Of a DNA stretch of 64,000 nt, positions 12,323-24,300 are shown one piece after another. Numbering within the stretch: the stretch's first letter is position 1; each line of letters opens with the position of its first letter. The position numbers were made by a program, and so were the translations under genes. The stretch spans positions 37,033,265 to 37,097,264 of the forward strand of contig JAFMSR010000003.1 of the NCBI GenBank assembly GCA_022818135.1, read 5' to 3'. Origin of the DNA: Saxidomus purpurata. Lineage: Eukaryota > Mollusca > Bivalvia > Venerida > Veneridae. The notes beneath the pieces are model-generated. The model was not told the DNA's origin, did no database searches, and was given only the letters and a program-made list of their open reading frames with translations.

Positions 12323-15300
12323 CTGAAAAATTACAGAAATTATACATAAAAATTAATTCTGAAGGGAGAATAATTATGAAACAATGCAAAAGTTCACTTG
12401 AGTGAACTTTTGAATTGTTACAGAAATTATTTTCAATCATGAAACGTTTATTGAACATGAACAATGAAAAGTCATCTTTGCTTCAATTGAGCTATTGTGT
12501 ACTTTTAGTGGGGAATTTCTGTTCTTTTTACTTAGGAGTTGTCCTGTGCATTTAGTCAGAGCAAAGCAAAAACATGATTAATGGCTTGTTTAATTTTAAC
12601 TTGCTGATAGAGTGATTATTTACGCATACCTCTGTTTATAATCTGTTTTGAGTCATGTTATGCATGACACAGAAGTGAACAACAGTTCCATACTATACTT
12701 AAATACTGGAGTCATTAAAACATGTATCATTATTTGTTTCTGGAATCTTGTATTAGTATTGGCTTGTTTTGCCACTTACCTTGCCTGAAAATCTATTTTA
12801 AGAAGCGAACCTAGATAACAGAAACACAAACAAGAGGGCATAATACCTTATCTACACGAGCATTCCTCCCAACTTTCCAGAGAAATTCTAAAATTGCCAC
12901 CAATAATGCAACAATAGAGCCTCCTGCTAGTACAACAAACACGCCGCCGACGTTAGCAACGCCTAAGGCACTTGTGTTTATCGTCTTGTCGGCATCTTCC
13001 TCACACACTGTATCACTTTTCTCTACCCACCTGAAAAAAAAACAACAATCGAGTCGGTTGGTTCTATAGCCTGTGCAACGGACCAGTGAAAAAGTATATT
13101 ATATGATCAATTTCAATTTTTAAACAAAAGACGATATGAAAATTGTGTAGAAATTCTCAGTAATGTCATCAGTTTGTAACGGTACAGTTACTTCGAAAGA
13201 GAACTTCTATACGTATAATCAATGTACTTAAATTTATATAACCTCAACAGATGTTGTTGATTTATTGAAGGGATACTTGGATACTTACCATTTTGTGTAA
13301 ATTTTTGAAAGGACTTGCTTCTGTTGCAAATTTACAACTTCTTTTGATAAAATTGCGATCCATGGTGAATCTGAAAAAAAAATCTATTAACGTCTTACTA
13401 TTCTCAATAATTTTTCAGGTCACAATAGTTTGAATGATATATAATCCCTAAAATACAGAAACATATTTGGCTCTTACTTGTTAATGCTCAACTAAGATGA
13501 CTACAGGATACAACCAACTCAATTATAATTCAAAAGTTCAGTAGTTCTTTGAAACTGGCTGTGATATCTAACAACTCAGCTCTGACTATAGTGTTATTAT
13601 TTTTCCCTATAATAAACATATCAGAATAATATAGAGTGCAAAATAACAAATGTCTGTTGTTTCTTCTTCGTAATTGGGCTCCATCAAAAGATAACTACCT
13701 CTCAACAATAATGATACTGTCACAGCAACTTGATTATGCAAACGCACTAAGCCTTATATATTCATTACTACCATCCTGCCTTTTAAATCGATAACAAAAC
13801 AAAACTTTCGAACTATTTGTCATCCTAAATGTCTTATGTATATGTCTCTCTTTATGAATAATCTATATATACATGCTCTAAACATCAAAAGTCACTAAAC
13901 AGGTTTAGGTGATCTTGTCCTTTTCACGTTACAACATTTTATAGATTTTCCGAACGGGCAGAAATAAAGAATAAATAAATTATAAATTTAAAGCGAACCA
14001 TGTTGCGACAAACGAATATGACAGAAAAAACGACATGACATCACCACACTTAAAACCTGAAATGCTGCAGAAACCACATTTTCACCTTTCGGTCCAGCAA
14101 GTCCGTATCCTTTTGTATCAAGAAGGTCGCCTACTTGCATAAGCTCGCAATTTCTTTGCACCTGATAATCTATAGATGTTGACTCTGCTAAAAATGCATA
14201 ATTTTCCGACTTGACTCTCACAAAGCCGTCTGAGTTTCCTTCGACCATTACTCTATCTTCGTTAGCAATCATATAGGAATTCATTCGTTTGTATGTTGAT
14301 ACGTTTGAATTCTGAAAACAATTATCAGTGATGATCACAAAAAAGGATGGCACTATAAAACACAGATACATTGTATCAGTATTTCGACTAAGTTTGACGT
14401 ACATTTATTCATGAAATATGTGTGAATTCACCTTATTTTTTCCCTTCAATTTTAAGCATATACAGATTATATGGTGTTAAAATATATTTTCATGATATTG
14501 GATCGGCATCTCATGCCGGAAAAATCGGTCTGGCACCGATGACTCTTGTGAATTACTTGTGAGGTAACGTTAGGTTATACACATTGTGACGTGACATTCC
14601 CAAACACAACGTCTGAACATCGTTTGTTTTATACATGTATTATCATAATGCATAATTCTGCTATGTTTACATTTAGAAAATCTACTTTAAAGTGTAAAAC
14701 AGTATGCGAGCAAAAGTTTATGTCATGATACAATTGGTTTAGATGGATATATCCGTCACCAAGGGTAACTGTTTTGGCTGTGCCTCGTTCCCTCCGAAAC
14801 AGTTTCGGTGACGGATATTTCCATCTGAACCGCGTGCTGATTCGAACTGACGTTAAGCGTTGGTAACGATAACATTTTATTACTTTTTCAAGGAACAGTA
14901 TAACCATCATACAGTAATCTTTCAAAAATTCAAACTGAGAGTATTTCAAAAGACGCATGTTGCTGTGAAATCGATTGATAATAAAATCGGAATTAATTAT
15001 AAGGTCAATCTTAAAATACAAGACATCCATACATTACCTTAAAGAAATCTCTGGAAGAGCCAAGCTTAAGCGTCCCATATCTTATATCAGTTTGTAGGGA
15101 CAAGTCTTCTGCACTGGCTATTGGTCCGACCATTCGACTTTTCGTTAGAAAAGCTGCGAGGTTAGCAGTGTAGGAGGATACAAGGATTAGGGTGAAGAGA
15201 TACCAGATACTGGCAACAAACCGTGTAGAAGACGCCTTTGGTGCTACATCGCTGCCTGTTTTAGGTATTTAGATTCAGTGATTTTCAGTTAGAAATAAGG

Positions 15301-18300
15301 CTTAGTTATCTTCTTTTTTATATTTATTTGTCTATCATATTAGATCATTTTAACTACCTAGCTTTAACAATCATATTAACTATTCGGTAACTAGTGTCAT
15401 TATTGCTCATTTAATAAAAAATATGATAAACTTTAGAACAAAAAACAGACAACTGAAGTCTATGTACAAAATAGCATCAACATAAAGTACTTAACTTGTC
15501 AAAATTACTCTCACTGGCTAAATGGTCAAATATATTTAACTCCTAAAGTTTTAAAACGTTTTTAAGTTTTACAGAAAATTATATTTTTTCTCGCCGCATT
15601 GATTCATTATTGAAACAATGTTCGGGAAATCAGCAAACAGTTCCCCAAGATCTTTGAAGAATAAGAAAGAAATTAAATCATCCTTGAGAAGAAATATTAT
15701 GTATTCCATTCACAGAAAATGTATTATTGAGAAAATAACCTGTTTCTTTAAAATGTTATTTGATGTTGATTAAAGAAACAAGTATGAGAAACAAAGTTCA
15801 AACCTACAAGTGTATGGGAAAATATAAAGCACAGAGAGGTGACTACAGACTACGTGTATGTCAGATTCTACAACGAAAGGTTAACTTAACACAATATATA
15901 CTTAAATGTTAAGGTTACCACTGTAGCAAACTTTATTCTTCAAGACAGGCACTGAACATACTAAATGCATAAAGAAGAATAATATCAACCGAAATTATCC
16001 ATTGATTTTTTTTTATTAAAAGGGACTGTTTCATATACATTAGAAATGTGTAAATATATATATACAGCGTATGCTCAATATCTAATTTTCAATGAGCGTC
16101 AATGTGGTAGGTAGTAGGTAGTTGGTAGTTGGATATTCGAATAACCAACTACCTACTAGTCGGTAGTTGCTTATTCGTACTTCCAAACTATATAACAGCT
16201 GGTAGTTGGTAACTCAATACACTATCACCAGAATGAAATGTTCAAACACACCATACCCTTTGCTTAACACAGAATAAAGCAGCGGACCTAGTTGGTTATT
16301 CGTGTGAATCTCCAACTACCAACCAGAAGGTAGTTGGTAATTCGAGCTTTGCATGTAATCCTCTCAAAAAAGAAAGTATTTTTCCGGAAGAAATGTAACT
16401 GATATATAACAAGATAGATGTGTTCTATAACATGGTTCGAATTACCAACTACCTTCTGGTTGGTAGTTGGAGATTCACGCGAATAACTAACTGAGTCCCC
16501 TGGTGGACGTAGGGAGAAGGGCGTGTTACCATGTTATAGAACACATCTATCTTGTTATATATCAGTTACATTTCTTCCGGAAAAATACTTTCTTTTTTGA
16601 GAGGAATACATGCAAAGCTCGAATTACCAACTTCCTTCTGGTTGGTAGCTGGAGATTCACACGAATAACCAACTAGGTCCGCTGCTTTATTCTGTGTTAA
16701 GCAAAGGGTATGGTGTGTTTGAACATTTCATTCTGGTGATAGTGTATTGAGTTACCAACTACCAGCTGTTATATAGTTTGGAATTACGAATATCCAACTA
16801 CCAACTATGGTGTTGTCCAACCCCTACCTACTACCTACCAAATTGACGCTCATTAATTTACTGCATTACTGTGCATTTTTCATTCGCTTGATTGTTTAAC
16901 GATAACCACAGAGCTAACAAAAGAACGCTTGTTTCATGCTAAAGACACATAGATAATCTGTTACTTAATATCACAAAGTATTTATAAAAAACATGTTAAC
17001 AAAAACATCAATCATTTATGAAATATGTTAAACAAATTTGTTAAATTTCACGCAAAAAGCTAGATATACAACCTAAATCAGATACTTCAAATGCTTTCTA
17101 ATATACATGTATTTATAAAACAATGCTGAATATTTCGCTTATTACTTATCTTTACTGACTACTTTTTTATTTTAACACATACGCCAGCAAAAGCTTTGAT
17201 GCACGTCTTACTGATCATATTCATACACCGAAAGCAGACATTGTCAAGTATGCAAGATGGATGTTTGAGACAACAACACATCACGTCAGCAGCATATATC
17301 CAGCAAAATGCAATCTGAATGTATTTGGCTATTCTTAAAGTCATAATCCAAGTGTTGATGTCATCTTATTCTTGACATTCATCATACACTGATATGTTAA
17401 TATAATTTCAGTTTCTATTGTCCATTCGGGATTATTGTCTGTGATGTCTGAACTGCCAAGAGTCCGTCTTTTCATAACAGATATAAAAATAAAAGTTACA
17501 TTGGAGGTAGCATTTTTTAATATAAAAAAGGTGTGATTTTCTACCTGTAGTTACAGTTTAAAAAGGGTTAATTTATTTAAAAATCGAGTTACAGGTATTG
17601 CTTAAAATCTTTTTTTTTAAGCCGGGATCAGACACTATATTTTACATAGTGGAAGTTGAAAAAGATTAAACCAGCGTCGTTATACAAAATAAAATCTGGT
17701 TAAAGGTATACAAGTCGGAAGTGTTTATTGCTTTTCTGAAGATGCATTATGTGGATCGAAGTCTTGCAAACACTATTGGAATGTGGTTTCTTTGAAATCG
17801 TATGAAAATATATGCTTACATCATCTTTGTATTGTAAAGGATAACCTACATTTTTCATTATAATGTGGTATTTATAGTGCTTTTGAGTGTCCTTGCTATT
17901 AATTTATATTGTATGAAATGCAAATATGCCAATTGTACTACATAGCACATTCAAATCACTTAAATCAAAAGTTTTGAAAAATTTACAAATTAAATGCTGA
18001 CAAATTTCGTTAGAAGAAGGTTTCTTATTACAAAAAATTGAAAATCAGTCCTTTATAGAATATCACATAACATATTGTCTTACATGCATATTGCTTGGTA
18101 TCGGTTTTATTTCGAAAAACTGCCAATCTTTGAATATTTCGAAATACCTCGAAATACCTGTCGCACAGTATAAAGCTGAAAAGATGCACGAAATATGCAT
18201 ATACATGCATCACTATGGAAACTTTCTCGTGCAATGATGACCCATGCTTATATACTCTTGACATTTACGGAATAATTTCATTTCGTTTTCCTTTAAAACC

Positions 18301-21300
18301 TTGATTCTGTGAATAACTGACAGTAACTAAGATTACATGACTAAAGCAAACACAAAAGAAAGAGGCAGTTTATGAGGGTATACCCAAACTAAATTTCACT
18401 TCATTTGAAGTCTAACCAAAGGCAGCTTCTTTCAAAGTGCAGGTCATCAGACAGGTGTAGACGTTAGATGTGTAGGAGCGGCAAAAATTCAATGTTACCA
18501 GGACAACTGTACGTGTTTCTTCACTCTTCGGCATCAACTGATATTCTGATGTAGGCTTTTGTCTAGCTTAAAATGTCCTCGGAAAAAAGAGGAATGATAC
18601 AAATACCTTGGCAATAGCTGTTTTATTCCTCTATCCGTCGATTACGGACAGAATGCTTACCTTTGTACTATGTTTGTGCACTACACGTCTAGCAATAAAG
18701 AATACTAATTTCTGTTCCGGCCTTACCATATGTTAAATTACTTGTAAATACGTTGACAGTGTCCAGCGGCATAGACTAGTATCCAACGGCAACCATCTAT
18801 AAACATATTAAGACTATTTGCTGTGGAAACCATTATTTTGGTAGATGTATCACGCAGGACTTACACTTCTTCTTCCAGTTCATACGTACCAAGTAACGGT
18901 TAGGAGCACTGTTTTTCTTTTTGTTGAACGTCCATGACTAGTGAAGTAACTTTAAGTTTAGATAAAAAAGCTTTGTTTCAGGTCGATCAAACTTAAATTT
19001 AAGTCAATCGACGAAATAATTGATCATTTGTATTTCTCTACATACTACTTCCAGGTGCCTTTAAAACAAGATAACTGCAATATATAGTGCAAATGAATCT
19101 TTTCTTTGCGTGACCATATTATAAGGGAAATATTTGTAAAATGGGACCTAAAATCAAAGCTTTTTTCTCCACATTTCCTGTTAATATACTCATCATGAGA
19201 AAACGTGTTTTCAATATACCCCTCACCATGAAGAAATTTCTGGTGGATCCAGACGTAAGCGTTCCATACGGAATCTCGTTCTGTTTCGAGAGATCGTCTG
19301 CACTCGTTATTGTAGCAGCCATTCTTGACATAGTAAGGAAAGCAGCAAGATTGGCAGTATAAGACGAGACAAGGATGAGAACGAAAAACCACCAAAGTAT
19401 AGCAACCGTTCTCGTAGAAATAGCTTTAGGCATGATGTCACAACCTATGAGATCGAGAATCAGACGGTTACTCAAGCTGCCAGTTAGTAAGATACAGCCA
19501 AACCCATGGCCTTGGTTATTTACTTAACATTTGCCTTAATCAACAAAATAGTTTTCAGGTTTATTTCAGAATTTCAAAGGGGAAAGAGAATATTTTAGAG
19601 GTCATAATGCCATTTGCCAATGCATGGCTCTGGTATTATATAAACTCAATAAATTGTTGCATTTTTAAACAACGTAGAGGCCATAATTTGATAAATGTTA
19701 TGTTTAAGGCAGGTTTGACTGTATAAAAAGACTGTAGTTGATTTCGTTTGGAACTACGACGTTCAAACTATGTAGGGAAACTACTCCTGCATTATCATCT
19801 GTCCTCGCATGTATGCGTGCTACTTACACTACTGCTGGAAGCAACTCTTGCTACTTCCATTGTAAGCAAAACGTTTCACACACACAACATCCGGGCATGC
19901 GCAGAAGCATTTTTTCTCAGCGTGATCTACTATAACATTTGTCTGTGTTCCAAAGGTAATCGTTTGAATTTCGCCTAAAAAAGTTCATTTATATCCCTTC
20001 ATTAGGCGAAATTCAGTTTGATCAAACTGGTTTTTCATTTTACTTTAATTCTTGCAAACTAACCTCTTCCATAATCATAGCATTTTAAGTACTTACTGTG
20101 CAATCGTCTTTCATATAGCATTATCACAATGGGCAAATAGTTCATGTAATTACAGAAAGTTAATTGTTGCAATACTCACATGAAATAAAACAAAACAGCA
20201 TAACAACCGGGGATTCAAAGATTTCAAAATATTAAACCAATTTGATCAAACTTGTTGAGACATGACCAGTACATTTCACACATACACTATATTCACTATC
20301 AAGGATTCACTAGCTAGAAAGACTAAGCTGAAGTAGAATAAGATATTTTTGGATTTAAATCAAAGAATTCTACAAAGAAGTAGTAGAGAAGCTGAAGCAG
20401 AAAGAGCTTGTATGCCACCATATCACTCAGGCAGAGATGTGTGCAGATATCACATTACCATAAAGTATCAACGCGTTTTAAATATGACACCGACTGCACG
20501 TGTTACTTTATAATTTAAAGTATTAAAAATAATTAAATATAAATGTTTACTGATTTGATGGTTTGAAATATCAATATAAGTAGTAGTTCATGTTATTTAC
20601 ACAATAACTCACTTGTGTTATTTACATATAATACAAAGTTATACACCGTATAAATAAGTACATAGATATGCAAGCATGTCAATCCCATTACTAGGTAAAT
20701 ATGTTTTCTTTCAAAATGCAATACAGATTTATTATCAGCCGACTGGCGTTTGTTATATGCATTCTTCCATATTACGAAAACTATATACAGTGCACAATAC
20801 CTTGCTGCATAAGAGAGCCAATTGTAAACCAAAGGCTGTTTAATATAGTGAACTGGTTTTCAACCTCCTCGGACTCCTCATTACATGGATGAGGATTTTC
20901 CCACTCATACGGTGTAAATCTGTAAAGTAATGAAGAGCTTTGGAAACATTCGTGGTGGAAGTACATTTGTATTCACCTATTGCTTCCTGTATCGTTTATT
21001 TTGTTTACGTTATATATTGTTTCTACGACATTCACCATTTACTTGAATACCTCTGTAAATATATTGTCATAGTTTTAATGAAAACGCGTTTTTCAGCAGA
21101 TTTTCTTTCGAATTTACCTACAACAGAAAAGTAAATACTCTCAATATTGCCGTACTGCACAACTGGATTCTTAAAGGCTTAAGAAACCTGAGGTTGAGGG
21201 CAATTTGATCATCAAACGAACATGAATGACGACGAACGTATTAATGTTATTAAATATTCTTTGAAAAATATCATTCAAATCAATCAAAGCTGCACAGTAA

Positions 21301-24300
21301 AAAGAAATATAGAATGCCTTACCTTGCTATAACAAAAAGCATAAAGCTAACACAAAGATAAGCGGCAATCATATAAATCCATACATCTGGTGAAAGAGGT
21401 TTTAAGAAGGAAAATAGATCTGGAGGACTTTTCAATGGTTTTTTGTAGATGATAGTGATCCCGAGGTTCAGAAAGGGCATCGTGAAATCCACAACCTTGG
21501 CTCTCGCGTATGTAATGGTCAGACCCGCTGCGGCGATATCAGCTTTCTGAAAAACAAGTAGTGCTTTTTCTATATTACATAAAATATGATTTTCCTATAT
21601 TACTAAGAACATTAATTCACACAAGCATGTTCTTTTTTATCAATATGTTAGTTAATTGTAAGTTTCTAGTTATAAACGTCACAATTTTTTTTTCATTCTT
21701 TGGGAGAATACAGGCCAAAAGACGTGTTTGTCTTATTCCTGTTACGGATACCGACAAGAGTAAAATAAATTACTACTTACATTAGCGTCTCGTTCGATGA
21801 GATCTCCGATCATACCGTTCCATTTACCATTCGACATTTCACTTCCATAGGCTCTATCGGCCACTTCATATACAGTATAGTTAAATCCTAAAATTGCTGA
21901 CAACTCGTCTAGCAGGTCAATAATAAAGCCTTCGTGCATACGACCATGTTCGTTTGGTTCTGTTAGGTTGATCAAATATGGAGGATCCTGTAATATATAC
22001 AACACGTATTAAAGTTGCAGAATGATTTGTAATAATACTGATAAACAGAGGCTGCAAGAAATTTTGAATCTTATAGTATAACTAAATATGTTAAGGGGAT
22101 AACAACGGTATCGTATTCGCAGTTTTATAGTTGGCATCAGTTGCCCATTCACCAGTCTACTTTAGATTTCAGCGGAAAGTGCAAGATAAAAAAGGGTCCT
22201 AAATTCCGACCGTGGTTCTTTTTCATTTCCGGTACATATACAATGTATAACTGATACATGGGCCCTAAGTTTTCGATCTCATGATAGTAGCGTCGGACAG
22301 ACACAAGTTTGTAAAAAATGCAACAATATACATGTATGTCCAGCGATCACGAGGCATACTGAGTTACTCAGATTGTTTATAGTCCCCGCCGACCGAAATT
22401 GCCACGGCCCCTGACAGCTGCAGATACAAGGGGACCTAGCTCTCTACGAATCGACCTCTTGATTCTTTAACGTGCCCGGTTTATAGCATCGACACGCGCG
22501 AGACTAGCTCTGGGTTTCTAACCAGTTCATCTCTAGATGGGTGGGGATACACTGACAATCGCTTCTGAAATTCCAAATGTACCGGTCGGGATTCGAACCA
22601 GGGACCTGCGGATAAGAATTCCAGAGCGTTAACCACTAGGTCATTACATCACCCGAGTGACATACTGAGTCAATCAAATGTTACTTTAATACTCACGTAA
22701 ATTGTAACGACCCTTAATGTTATATTCTTCAAACGTTCCTTGTCGTCGTGAATTTTCTGTTGAAGTGTAACTGTTATATTTACACCTGTCTTTTTATTCC
22801 ACTTTCCGATCTGAAATGTACATGTGTAGATTTTTCGTGAATGTTCTTTCAATCAAATATGCACAAAAACAGCGATATTGAACTGACGTGTGTCTAGTAG
22901 TTTTAGATAAAACATGACGGACTCAAGGTGCGCTGTCAGGGCTAGCAGTACTAGTATTAGAAAACAACACAATAATCGACAACTGACCTTCAACCTGCTA
23001 AAATATCACCCAAACTGAACTGTAATGATAACAAGAGCTGTCCATAAGACAGCAAGCTCGACTATTGTGGGTGTTTGCTAATAAAACAAAACTTTTATCA
23101 GTATAATAGCAAAACAAAATTCTGCTAACTATTAAGTATAAACTAGGAAAGCTGAATCATAAAAAAGTCAAAATCTATCACTACATATTTAATTTTTGGT
23201 AAATTAATTGTTTGATACAAAATGTACCCCTGAACACTATTGCTAAGTTTGATATAACTGCCATTAGTGGTTACTGAGATATGTGCATGATAGTACCTAG
23301 CAGCCAAAACTTTAACCAAATTTTCAAAGTCACACAAGGGCCATAATTTGCACTAACTTTAAACAAGAGTTATCTGTCTTGACTGTGTGACACCCCTTAA
23401 GACATCAACAAAGTTTCAAGTCAATATCATAAGTGGTTACTGAGATAATTTTTATGTGAACGATAGTACCTAGCAGCCAAAACTTTAACCAAATTTTCAA
23501 AACCAAACAAGGGCCATAATTTGTATCAAATTTATACAAGAGTTATCTGACTTGACTGTGTGACACCCCTTAAGACATTAACAAAGTTCAAGTCAATATC
23601 ATAAGCGGTTACTGAGATATGTACATGATAGTACCTAGCAGGCAAAACTTTAACTAAATTTTCAAAGTCAAACAAGGGCCATAACTTGTACTAAATTTAA
23701 ACAAGAGTTATCTGACAAGACTGTGTGACACCCCTAAAGACATTTACAAAGTTTCAAGTCAATATCATAAGTGGTTACTGAGATATGTGCATGATAGTAC
23801 CTAGCAGCCAAAACTTTAACCAAATTTTCAAAGTCAAACAAGGGCCATAATTTGTACTAAATTTATACAAGAGTTATCTGACTTGACTGTGGGACACCCC
23901 AAGAGACATTAACGAAGTTTAAAATCAATATCATAAGTGGTTACTGAAATATGTGCATGATAGTACCTAGCAGGCAATACTTTAACCAAATTTTCAAAGT
24001 CAAACAAGGGCCATAATTTGTACTAAATTTATACAAGAGTTATCTGACTTGACTGTGTGACACCCCTTAAGACATTAACAAAGTTCAAGTCAATATCATA
24101 AGTGGTTACTGAGATATGTTCATGACAGTACCTAGCAGGCAAAACTTTAACCAAATTTTCAAAGTCAAACAAGGGCCATAATTTGCACTAAATTTATACA
24201 AGAGTTATCTGACAAGACTGTGTGACACCCCTAAAGACATTTACAAAGTTTCAAGTCAATATCATAAGTGGTTACTGAGATATGTGCATGATAGTACCTA

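Noticed and set aside
19045..19395. Second open frame overlapping alternative exon A
   Set aside because: It is a shadow of exon A in another frame; the true frame gives the conserved M3 motif.
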